From contig JANFAH010000007.1 of assembly GCA_024663395.1 (NCBI GenBank), forward strand, positions 806,001 to 870,000: a stretch of 64,000 nucleotides of DNA, read 5' to 3'. Made by a program: the position numbers and the translations under genes. Shown here piece by piece: positions 46,019 through 56,029 of this stretch (position 1 is its first letter; each line of letters starts with the position of its first letter). Origin of the DNA: Pisolithus tinctorius. Its lineage: Eukaryota; Basidiomycota; Agaricomycetes; Boletales; Pisolithaceae. The notes under the pieces were generated by a model. The model saw only the letters and a list, made by a program, of their open reading frames with translations, had not been told where the DNA came from and did not search any database.

Positions 46019-46732
46019 TGTCAAGTCCGGGCCTACTCCGACCAACTCCGACGCTAAACAAGGTCTAGAGGAGGGTCCAGAAGCAAGTCCGACACAGAAG
46101 AACAGAACTCCGACTAGCGGAGTGTTGGCAGGAACGAAGACCACCGAGACAAAGGCGGAGCGGAGTGAGGGCGTCGGGTTTAGCTCGTGTGCTACCCCCT
46201 TGCACGATCTCAGCCCTCGTATTTCAGAGGGAGAGTACAGACAGAGAGTCGGAGATAACTCTGACAGGCAGAAGATGGAGTCAGAGGGAGTAGGAACTAA
46301 GTTGATATTCGTACTGAGGAACAGCGGAGTACAGTACATGCTCTTATACTGCTACGGAGGTACAGTAACCGGAATCGGAACTGACATACGGAGACTCATA
46401 AATTTTCAAGTAAAATTTCCTGGACGACGAATGAAGGGTAGACGGAGGACATACGAACGGGTAACACAGAACATCCAGAAAAGGAAATAGTCCAGGTGCT
46501 GGACCATGCAGTGAGCGCACTGCGGAGTACCTGACTGCGAAGGTAATCACATGACCCCTCAGAGAACGGTCCGCTCGGTCCGACAGGAGAGAAACACAAG
46601 TCCGACAGCAGTCGGAGTGGAGACGGTTCGCAACCAACAGAAGTCGGGCGGAGTTGGTGCGGAGTGAGTGAATGACCGGCGGAGTAGGGTGCGGAGTGTG
46701 TAGGGACTTATAACGAACGCATGGTCGTGACA
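46019..46732 (-). repeat. 5' LTR of A2
   Basis: 714 bases, TGTCAAGTCC to GGTCGTGACA, followed by the TSD CATCG. Differences from the 3' LTR include reciprocal CA/TG pairs (for example GAAGACAGAG against GAAGATGGAG). Confidence 0.93.
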
Positions 46733-46737
46733 CATCG

Positions 46738-47268
46738 GATGTGAATGGGTGGGATCTCGCTTACTTCGTGAGTCAGTACCCAGACTCTAATGGTGTGAGC
46801 ATTTTCAGCTCCTGGGATTTCCTTATCACCGGGGTTTACTGGTGAGTTAACTCTCAAGCCAGGAGACCTCGACGGGATGGGCCTCAGTTCAGGGCGCATC
46901 AGCAAGGTAGCTCTCAAGCCTGGCTGAGTGGGCGAGGTATTTCTCAAGCCAAGGTACATTGGCGAGATAGCTCTCAAGCCTGGGTCCACTGGCAAGCTAA
47001 CTCTCAAGCCAGGGACATTAGCGATCACTTCTTTGGACATCAGGCTTGGATCCCTCGAGCCTGTTCTTACCACATCACTATAACTCCAGACGTTATCTGC
47101 AATGGGCCTTTCGATAGGGGTGGAGTATTGACTTCCTAGTGGAGTCAATTTCGGGAGTGGGGAGTTGTCGATGATGTCAGCACCAGGCTGAGCCATCAGT
47201 GGACTGGGAGGTAATGATGATGCTCGAGCTCTCGTAGCTCGGCGGGTAGAGGCATGGGTATTAACCAT
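46738..47268 (-). pseudogene. N-terminal part of the element C polyprotein
   Basis: Starts at ATG 47268 (MVNTHASTRRATR). It contains short degenerate repeats of a PGLR motif (VPGLRVSLP, DPGLRAISP, SPGLRVNSP and others, period about 11 residues). A2 cuts it at CATCG; the frame continues at 37822. The function of the repeat is unknown. Confidence 0.72.
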
Positions 47269-47399
47269 TTTGTTTATTGAGTGTATGATACTTACTCTTG
47301 TCTTCACAGCAGATCAGTTCTGTGAATGATCGAGAAGGTATCTGGAGTTTTTGTTATTGTGTTCGAGGTAAGACCTTGATTTTTTGCAGGAAAAAAATA

Positions 47400-47687
47400 T
47401 GTAATGCCGATAAGAAGTGCAGTACTTTTAATGGTGGCACAATGGGAAGGATTCTTCAGTCTACTCAGCTTTCCAGACAATGGTGTCTTATTTCGAGGTA
47501 GAAAAAGAAGACCCTGTACAGTACGATACATGGCCTATTTTATAGGGTAGAGACTTGGGCACGAGATATGTCAGAGTATCTGTACGGGCTAAGTAGGATC
47601 AGAGAATAAATGAGAAAAGTCATAGATCTGTCACAAAGAAACCAACATCTAACCATATGGTTGACAGTGTCAGACCGAATCCTTACA
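47400..47687 (-). repeat. 5' LTR of element C
   Basis: TGTAATGCCG to CCTTACA, 288 bases, then TSD CCTTA. No self-priming site like that of A, B and D was found in the adjacent interior (47399 downward), nor a clear tRNA primer site. Confidence 0.9.
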
Positions 47688-48114
47688 CCTTAGTACCCTT
47701 ATAAGGACTTACGGCCCTTATCAGGCAATTACAAGGTTTCCGATGTTTTGCTGATGACTACGGCGGCAATGCGCACTAAATCCGGCATGGTCCATGCGCC
47801 AGCTGCAGTGTTGACGGCGCCTGATTTCATACACCGTCAACACTTTTCCTTTACGCCCTCGACATTGAACCAAGGTTCAGACCTGAAACGTTCCGCTAGC
47901 ACTTCCCAAGTATCCATTTCTCAATGGCTAGAACGCAGTCAAGGAAACGTCGTGTTTTGGGATTTACGAGGGCATCTTACTCCACAGCAGGCTTTGCCTC
48001 AGTGCGTAACCATCCATTCCTCGGGATGTATTTACCAATCTGCAAAAAAAGCAGGTGCCCGGATTGTCTGAGGCTCGAGCAGGGGATTTCTCCTCTTTGC
48101 CTGAATCATCGGGC
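47688..48114 (+). promoter_or_regulatory. Upstream region of the NLR gene with two palindromes
   Basis: No convincing gene lies here. It holds GCATGGTCCATGC (47785-47797) and a perfect 10-base inverted repeat GTGTTGACGG/CCGTCAACAC (47808-47817 and 47834-47843), about 270-330 bases before the ATG at 48115. They could be operator-like sites or chance palindromes. Confidence 0.4.
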
Positions 48115-51100
48115 ATGACCTCTCCGGGTTTGCTCGTCAGAATTCGGAGGCGCTTCTTCCATGGATCAAACCAGGGTCCCTCAACTACTATTGCGACGGA
48201 AGCTACTGATACAGGGATCGGTGGGAGAGCTCCAGAGAAACAAGAACAGTCGCAAGCAATTCCAGATCAGAATGTATGTGATCTGTTAACACCTTCAATT
48301 GTTGTTATGATTTTAAGCGGTTCGTCGAGCAGGCTGCCACCACAGGCACCAGTGGCAGGGCTCAGGAGCAACAACAGAAACCCCTGATGGCTCTGACTGA
48401 GGACGTATGTGATCCGTGAGGCCCAGCTACTGCGTTGATCGAGTAACTCTGTTGGACAGGCTAAAGAGTCAATCCCCAAACCCGAACCTGCACTCACCCT
48501 AGCGTCGGCTGGTAAGGAGATCGATGCTGCAGTAAAAAACTTTGGCGTCATTGATGCCATTCCAAATGTTGCCAAAGATGTTGTCGATACGGTCGATATC
48601 GCCAATACTACTTCCTCCGAGGTTCAAATCTTGAGTGATACATACCTCAAACCTTTCAAAGTTTTCAACCAAGTCGTCTCTACTCTTGCCAATGTAAGCA
48701 CTTCACTTTTTGCGTCTATCCAGTGATCACATGCGCGTGCCAGGTCCATCCCTACGCACAAATTGCGCTAGGAATCCTAACTTCTGCTGCTCAGGTTTGT
48801 TTCAGCTTATCACTGGCATTTTGCATCTCATGTGGCTATCTGTAGTTGCTCGTAAATCAAGTGAATCTAGATAAGGCGGTATGCGACCTTGTCGACATGG
48901 TGCGAGGTGTCTACGAATTTCTTACGGAAGATGAAACCATAAAGAATATCGACGCAATGAGAGATACCCTTGCAAAGATCGCACGAACGATAAGTGACTC
49001 TGCGCAGTTTATCAACAACTATTCTGTAACGAAAAGCTTCTGTAAGTCACATGCCGTTCTCGCCTTCAGGCCCTCACACAATACACTCCTAGGGAAAAGA
49101 ACTGGAAAAAACATTTTCTCTGAGACGCAGGCTGTCATTGGTGGCTACGTCAAGACCCTTGATGGCTTGATGCAACAATACCGTGACCGCACCGCTCGGG
49201 ACATTCATGTTAACACATACCGTATACTTGAAGATCTGAATCTCGACGGCATGGCGTATGTAGGGGGCGCGGGGTTGAACACGACGAAGAGATGCCTCGA
49301 TGGCACAAGGAAGGAGACTTTGCAGGAGATTATAAACTGGATCAATGATCCTGCTGTTGATGCTCCTCGCGTCTTGTGGCTTCATGGGCAAGCGGGAAGA
49401 GGGAAATCGGCCATTGCTCATACAATTGCGTCATGGATCAAGGACGTGGGAGGATTCGGCTCTTGCTTTTGTTTTGCTCGTGACCGGCAGGATGAGCATC
49501 GCGAAGAGAAGATTCTGACGACGATTGCTCGTGATTTGGCTGATCGTGATCCATCTTTTCGGCGAGCTTTAGCAGACGCCGTGGCGAAGGACCACTCGCT
49601 GAAGACCACGCCTGATGTAATGCGACAGTGGCAGCAGCTCATTTTGGAACCGCTGTCCAAGGTTGATGGAGAGATAGTTGGGAACGTCGTATTGGTGATC
49701 GATGCCTTGGACGAAAGCGGGTCAGTCAAGTCGAGGAAGCATATCTTGTCACTGCTCTCGTCGACCGCAACTGCCTGTCTCCCTTCGAACTTCCGCATCC
49801 TCTTGACCTCGAGACCATTGCAGGACATTAGACGTGCCCTGGGCTCCACTCAACGCGTGAAGGTGACCTCGTTGGACGACATCTCTTCAGTATCGGCAGA
49901 ACGGGATATCCGGTTGTATGTTTCTAGCGAGCTCGCGGAACTTCCGGAGATTGGGGACACAGAGATCCAGAAAATCGCCGAGAATTCAAGTGGTTTATTC
50001 GAGTGGGCTCGTCTAGTCTGCGAGTTCATCGAGCCCAACAAACCCGGCCGAACTGTCATGGAGCGCTACAACGAGGTCATGTCCCATCGTTACGGAGAAG
50101 GAGGGGCTTTGTTGGACATTATGTATAGAACAATCCTGGAAGACACGGTACCCAAGGATAGGACCTCGCTTGCACGGTTTGGTTCCGTGATGCAACAGAT
50201 CATGTTGACGACCATGCCTCTGCGATTGGATACTTTAAATGAGATGCGCAGACACTTCCCTCGGGAGGACGACCATTTCGACGTGACTATCATTCTAGAA
50301 TTCATGGCCCCACTGTTGAGTGGGATTGCAGACAGGTGCTCTGTTGTCCGACCTCTCCATGCATCATTCTATGACTTCCTTGGGGATCAGTCACGGAGTG
50401 AGGATTATTTTGTTGGTGCACCTAGTATGCATGGTCTCCTTGCCTTTGCTTCATTGCACACTCTTTGCAGTGAGCTCAAATTCAACATATGCAAGTTGGA
50501 AAGTTCCTACTCTGGGAACTCAGAGGTTGTCAATTTGCAGGAAAGAATCAGCAAACATATTTCACAAAATCTATCCTACTCATGTCAATACTGGGGACAC
50601 CATCTGCAGAGAACTGATTTTGACTCAGAACTGGCCACATTGGTAGAGGCTGTTATTGGATGTGAAAAGCTCCTCTTCTGGCTTGAGACACTGAGCCTTC
50701 TCAGTGAACTTGGACATGTCACAAGTGCTCTGGCCTCCACTATAGCATGGCTACAGGTAGGTGAATTACAGTAATGTCTGGCTTCATCTAATGTGATGTC
50801 CAAGGGCCAGAATGGTTTTGAGGATACCATGGCATTAGCACAAGATGGGATCAAATTTCTGCATAATTTTGGCAGGATAATCTCACACAGCACCCCACAC
50901 CTTTACATTTCTGCATTGCCATTTACACCATCAGCTACAATGTTCTCAAGAATGCTCATGCCAAAATTCTCTTGCTTTGTTGGACTTTCTATAGGACAGC
51001 TTAAAGAATGGCCAGTTGCTCAGCTTACATTGGCAGGGCATACTGGTTCAGTCTTGTCTGTTGGATTCTCCTCTGATGGCAAGAGGATTGTCTCAGGCTC

Positions 51101-53246
51101 AACTGACAACACTGTGAGGATCTGGGATGCTGAGAGAGGTGCCCAGATTGGTGGCCCCCTTGAGGGGCATACTGGTTCAGTGCTGTCTGTTGGATTCTCC
51201 TCTGATGGGAAGAAGATTGTCTCAGGCTCAGCTGACCAGACTGTGAGGGTCTGGGATGCTGAGAGAGGTGTCCAGATTGGTTGCCCTCTTATGGGGCATA
51301 CTGGTTCAGTCTTGTCTGTTGGATTCTCCTCTGATGGCAAGAGGATTGTCTCAGGCTCAACTGACAACACTGTGAGGGTCTGGGATGCTGAGAAAGGTGT
51401 CCAGATTGATTGCCCTCTTGAGAGGCATACTGGTTCTGTCAACTCTGTTGGTTTCTCCTCTGATGGCAAGAGGATTGTCTCAGCCTCATGTGACAAGACT
51501 GTGAGGGTCTGGGATGCTGAGAGAGGTGTCCAGATTGGCAGGCCCCTTGAGGGGCATACTGATTGGGTCTTATCTGTTGGATTCTCCTCTGATGGCAAGA
51601 GGATTGTCTCAGGCTCAGCTGACAAGACTGTGAGGGTCTGGGATGCTGAGAGAGGTGTCCAGATTGGTGGCCCTCTTATGGGCCATACTGATTGGGTTTT
51701 GTCCATTGGATTTTCCTGTGATGGCAAGAGGATTGTCTCAGGCTCAGATGACAAGACTGTGAGGGTCTGGGATGCTGAGAGAGGTGTCCAGATTGGTTTC
51801 CCTCTTGAGGGGCATACTGATCAGGTCAGGTCAGTTGGATTCTCCTCTGATGGCAAGAGGATTGTCTCAGGCTCAACTGACAACACTCTGAGGGTCTGGG
51901 ATGCTGAGAGAGGTGTCCAGATTGGTTGCCCTCTTGAGGGGCATACTGGTTCAGTCTGGTCTGCTGGATTCTCCTCTGATGGGAAGAGGATTGTCTTGGG
52001 TTCAGATGACAAGACTGTGAGGGTCTGGGATGCTAAGAGAGGTGTCCAAATTGGTGGCCCTCTTAAGGGGCATACTGATTCAGTCTTGTCTGTTGGATTC
52101 TCCTCTGATGGCAAGAGGATTGTCTCAGGCTCAGCTGACAAGACTGTGAGGGTCTGGGATGCTGAGAGAGGTGTCCAGATTGGTGGCCCTCTTATGGGCC
52201 ATACTGATTGGGTCTGGTCTGTTGGATTCTCCTCTGATGGCAAGAGGATTGTTTCAGGCTCAGCTGACAAGACTGTGAGGGTCTGGGATGCTGAGAGAGG
52301 TGTCCAGATTGGTGGCCCCCTTGAGGGGCATACTGATTGGGTCCGGTCTGTTGGATTCTCCTCTGATGGCAAGAGGATTGTCTCAGGCTCAGCTGACAAG
52401 ACTGTGAGGGTCTGGGATGCTGAGAGAGGTGTCCAGATCAGTGGGCCCCTTGAGGGGCATACTGATTGGGTCCGGTCTGCTGGATTCTCCTCTGATGGCA
52501 AGAGGATTGTCTCAGGCTCAACTGACAAGACTGTGAGGGTCTGGGATGCTGAGAGAGGTGTCCAGATTGGTTACCCTCTTATGGGGCATACTGGTTCAGT
52601 CTGGTCTGCTGGATTCTCCTCTGATGGCAAGAGGATTGTCTCAGGCTCAGCTGACAAGACTGTGAGGGTCTGGGATGCTGAGAGAAGTGTCCAGATTGGT
52701 GGCCCTTTTAAGGGGCATACTGATAAAGTCCTGTCTGTTGGATTCTCCTCTGATGTCAAGAGGATTTTCTCAGGCTCACAAGACAAGACTATGAGGATCT
52801 GGGATGCTCATGGCTATGAATCTGGGCAGTCAGGCTGGGCTGCTTACAACACAGAGGGTGTGTCTCACCCATCCCACACCATCACTTGTGAGTACTACCT
52901 ACTTGCCATGTATCTGACTTTACTCAGTTGACTTATACTATTTATTACAGCATACTCAGTTTGCTTTTCATCAGACTCATCACATGCTCTGCATGACAGC
53001 CAACAACTCCTTGATGGCCTCCTGCAGGAAGATGTCAATGTGGGGCATGAACCAGTCAAACTTTTTGATGATGGCTGGATCAGAGGTCCAAAGGGGAGAT
53101 TGTTGCTCTGGGTACCTCCAACATTTCAGAGGCCATTTTATTCAATGTGGAACACAGCAGTTATCCCAAAAGGTAGTTGCTTGGAGCTGGATTTAAGCCA
53201 GATAGTTCATGGTAGAGAGTGGCATCAATGTTTTAAGGCAGTTTAG
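48115..53246 (+). CDS. NACHT-WD40 STAND protein (fungal NLR)
   Basis: Eight exons with consistent phases: 48115-48273, 48318-48404, 48460-48693, 48744-48794, 48846-49041, 49093-50756, 50805-52887 and 52951-53246, giving 1589 residues. The N-terminal 260 residues are helical and resemble the MLKL/HeLo-like effector parts seen in basidiomycete NLRs (recalled, not searched). NACHT follows with Walker A GQAGRGKSA (near 49387) and Walker B VVLVIDALDE (near 49690). Fourteen near-identical WD40 repeats follow, then a C-terminal tail (LLLWVPPTF, MWNTAVIPKG) typical of the family. Such proteins act in heterokaryon incompatibility and non-self recognition. The start is the first in-frame ATG; an upstream exon is possible. 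No stop or frameshift was found. Confidence 0.85.
51036..52815 (+). repeat. Fourteen WD40 repeats of 129 bases (43 codons)
   Basis: Units run head to tail without interruption. Most positions are identical between units at the DNA level. Differences concentrate at unit positions 4, 5, 7, 9, 23, 25, 40 and 43. The last unit is diverged (RIFSGSQDKTMRIWDAHG). Only two CpG dinucleotides occur in the array (52344 and 52473). Confidence 0.93.
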
Positions 53247-53778
53247 TTTTGATATAACCTTGTATTTTACAATGCATCTACATGCTCACAGATTGTCCAT
53301 ATATGTAAACATCTGAGCTATCCTTGCACATACCATCACAACTTTTGACGTGACATCCATATGTGAATGGTAAGTTTTATCTCAGTATTCCATACATCTC
53401 TGATCCTGAAGCTGATCTGTCCTCTCCAAAGACATTGAAAAACTCTTTATGTAAATTGTGCTTGTGGAGTGGCATACATCTAGCTGGACATCACCACCTA
53501 CTTAACATATGACAAGTATGAAGTCAATATTGAGTACACATGTGAACCACAGCCAAGATAGTGTGGGTTAGCAAAGTTGCAAAACTATGTTGAGAAATAC
53601 CAAATCTAGTATGAAGCATGTCAATTGGCAGGCTACTGTCTAAATGGTATCCTGGGTAGCTCTTGACTCTTGAAAGCCAGAAAGGCCACTTGTGCTTGAG
53701 AACAAAAGGTATGACCTCCCTTCTTCAACATTGACTGACTCATATGAGATAATCTCAAGCTTTTTCCACTGCCCAAGC
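53247..53778. other. Intergenic stretch, nothing recognised
   Basis: Probably the 3' UTR and downstream region of the NLR gene. No open frame with recognisable content, no LTR end and no repeat match to the other elements was seen. CpG is scarce. Confidence 0.5.
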
Positions 53779-54069
53779 AGCTCAGTTGCAGGCAACCAAG
53801 AGGTTTCTTCATTGGTGTTCTCATAACCAGTGCAGCAGACTAAGTACAAGAGTTGGCAGTGGCAGCAATGGCAGTCCACCTTAGAGTCAAGTATCTTGGA
53901 CACTTTGTACTCAAGGTCACCATTGACATCAACTGGCAGAGGTGGAGGTTGTTGTTGGTTTGGGAAAGGGTTGGCTGCTGCAGTTTCCAGTTGTGAGACA
54001 TGGAAGGCTGGGTGTATCCACTGCATAGAGTCAGGGAGCTTTAGGGTGACAGAGTGTGTACCTGACCTG
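53779..54069 (-). pseudogene. Integrase C-terminus and chromodomain fragment (copy A5)
   Basis: Minus-strand translation gives VFHVSQLE-like and chromodomain (LVCCTGYENT) sequence of family A, CpG-depleted and truncated on its left, where the accessory gene and 3' LTR are missing. It is cut on its right by an LTR in the opposite orientation. Confidence 0.75.
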
Positions 54070-54805
54070 TGTCATGACCATGTGTTTATCCTAAGTCCCC
54101 ACTCACTCTGCACCCTGCTCCACTGGTCATTCACTCACTGCACACCAACTCTGCCTGCCCTCTTTCATTTATGAGCCTTCTCCACTCTGACTACTGTCAG
54201 ACTTGGTATCAGCATGCCATCAGACTGCACAGACCATTCTCTAAGACATCATGTGACCTCCCTTTGGACTTCTCCTTGACAGCATGCAGTCAGGCACTCC
54301 ACAGTGCATGCACCTCATGGTTCAGTGCCTAAACTATTTCCTGTTTGGTTTGTTCTATGTTACCCATCATATGTTCTCCATCTCCCCTTCATTCATCATG
54401 TAGGAAGTTTTTACTGGAAAATTTGTAAGTCTCTGTATGTCAGCTCTGATTCTGACTACTGTACTTCTGTGGTAGTATAAAAGCATGTACCATACTCCAC
54501 TGTTCCTCAGTACAAATATCACCTAAGTTCCTACTCCATATCTCTCCATCTTCCATCTGTCAGAGTTATCTCCAATCTTCCATCTGGTCTCTACCTCTGA
54601 AATACAAGGGCTGAGATCATGCAAGGGGGTAGCTCATGAGCTAAACCCAATGCCCTCTTTCTGTTCCACTTCTGCCTCAGCAGACTTCATCCCTGCTGAC
54701 ATTCTGCTAGTTGGAGTTCCATTTGTCTGTGTCAGACTTGCTTCTGCACCTCTCCCCAGACCTTGTCTAGCATTGGAGTTGGTCAGAGTAGGCCCAGACT
54801 TGACA
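54070..54805 (+). repeat. Family A LTR in inverse orientation, no matching TSD
   Basis: TGTCATGACC to AGACTTGACA, about 736 bases. The flanks are different parts of a family A pol (integrase on the left, protease linker on the right), and the adjacent five bases differ (ACCTG and GGAGG). It is therefore not a simple solo LTR; recombination has removed the RT to integrase part of A5. Confidence 0.75.
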
Positions 54806-55122
54806 GGAGGGTGACATAGGTGCCTGGGGCATTGGCATTCCCTGTAATGATGGTCTAAATGATATACTGCCCAATACCTAGTCAATTGACAGAATGAAGC
54901 AGGTGAGCCAGTTGTGTCTTAATACCAGTGAACAAGAAGCATCCAATGGAGTAACATAAAATGAAATGGAGCTGACATCACCAGAAGGAAATTGGAGGGA
55001 AAGATCTACTTCTTGGGAAATGACAGCATTTGTACTACCATCAAAAAAGTGGAGTGGAATGGGTGGTGACACAGAAGAAATAGGAATGGAATATTTTTTG
55101 ATTATAGATGGCTCTACAAAAC
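54806..55122 (-). pseudogene. Protease fragment of copy A5, left of A4
   Basis: Matches the protease and linker of family A on the minus strand (SPPIPLHFFDGSTNAVI). It continues at 63263 after the A4 insertion. Confidence 0.75.
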
Positions 55123-55836
55123 TGTCAAGTCCAGGCCTACTCCGACCAACTCCGACGCTATATAAGGTCTAGAGAGGGGTTCGGAAGCAAGTCTGACACA
55201 GAAGAACAGAACTCCGACTAGCAGAGTGTCAGCAGGAACGAAGACTGCCGAGACAAAGGCGGAGCGGAGTGAGGGCGTCGGGTTTAGCTCGTGCGCTACC
55301 CCCTTGCACAATCTCAGCCCTCGTATTTCAGAGGGAGAGTACAGACGGAGAGTCGGAGATAACTCCGACAGGCAGAAGACGGAATCAGAGGGAGTAGGAA
55401 CTAAGTTGATATTCGTACTGAGGAACAGCGGAGTACAGTACATGTTTTTATACTGCTACGGAGGTACAGTAACTGGAATCGGAACTGACATATGGAGACT
55501 CATAAGTTTTCAAGTAAAATTTCCTGGACGACGAATGAAGGGTAGACGGAGGACATACGAATGGGTAACACAGAACATCCAGAAAAGGAAGCAGTCCAGG
55601 CGCTGGGCCATGCGGTGAGCGCGCTGCAGAGTACCTGACTGCGAAGGTAGTCACATGACCCCTCAGAGAACGGACTGCTCGGTCCGGTAGGAGAGCAACA
55701 CAAGTCCGACAGCAGTCGGAGCGGAGATGGTTCGCAACCAACAGAAGTTGGGCGGAGTTGGTGTGGAGTGAGCGGATGCCCGGCAGAAAAGGTTGCGGAG
55801 TGAGCAAAGACCTATGACAAACGCACGGTTATGACA
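55123..55836 (-). repeat. 3' LTR of A4
   Basis: TGTCAAGTCC to GGTTATGACA; the polypurine tract CCCTAAGGGGGGGGCAC follows on the right, that is, before the LTR in element orientation. Confidence 0.92.
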
Positions 55837-56029
55837 GTGCCCCCCCCTTAGGGCCTGAACCCCTGAAGGCCGCATGTATGGGACGAGATCAACACGAGTT
55901 GATCATTTGAAATTATTTTGATGCCTCGAGGATGATGTCTGTAGCCGCGGTGGAGCTCCGTCGGAGTTCGAAGTACCGCTTAAAAACACGTGTCAGGGTA
56001 CCGAACCTTCGTACCTTCCCCCCATCATC

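Larger units (their letters stand above)
37823..46732 (-). mobile_element. Family A chromovirus, copy A2 (complete, TSD CATCG)
   Basis: Two 714-base LTRs (37823-38536 and 46019-46732) are flanked by CATCG (37818-37822 and 46733-46737). It sits in the gag region of element C. Gag and the accessory gene are open. Pol is open except for one TGA (40940-40938) and a solo LTR of another family (42109-42912). The LTRs differ at roughly two dozen positions, nearly all at CpG sites. Confidence 0.95.
21619..47687 (-). mobile_element. Element C, Ty3/gypsy retrotransposon with nested D and A2 (TSD CCTTA)
   Basis: LTRs of about 289 bases at 21619-21907 and 47400-47687 are flanked by CCTTA (21614-21618 and 47688-47692). 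Between them lie element D (22996-30396) and copy A2 (37823-46732). Removing both, each with one TSD copy, leaves an element of roughly 9.7 kb whose gag, protease, RT, RNase H, integrase and chromodomain all lie in one frame. The LTRs differ at about 14 positions by eye (about 95% identity). Confidence 0.93.

Noticed and set aside
47748..48071. Open frame upstream of the NLR gene
   Set aside because: It lacks recognisable content and overlaps palindromes; the frame that splices into the NLR gene begins at 48115.
51020..52528. Two long minus-strand frames (244 and 235 codons) with Ser/Pro/Glu repeats
   Set aside because: They mirror the WD40 array; the 129-base unit has no stop on the other strand, so the open frame is a consequence of repetition.
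51036..52815. Regular repeats that could be taken for a CRISPR array or a satellite
   Set aside because: Unit length is 129 bases with no spacers, and the translation is a clear WD40 repeat.
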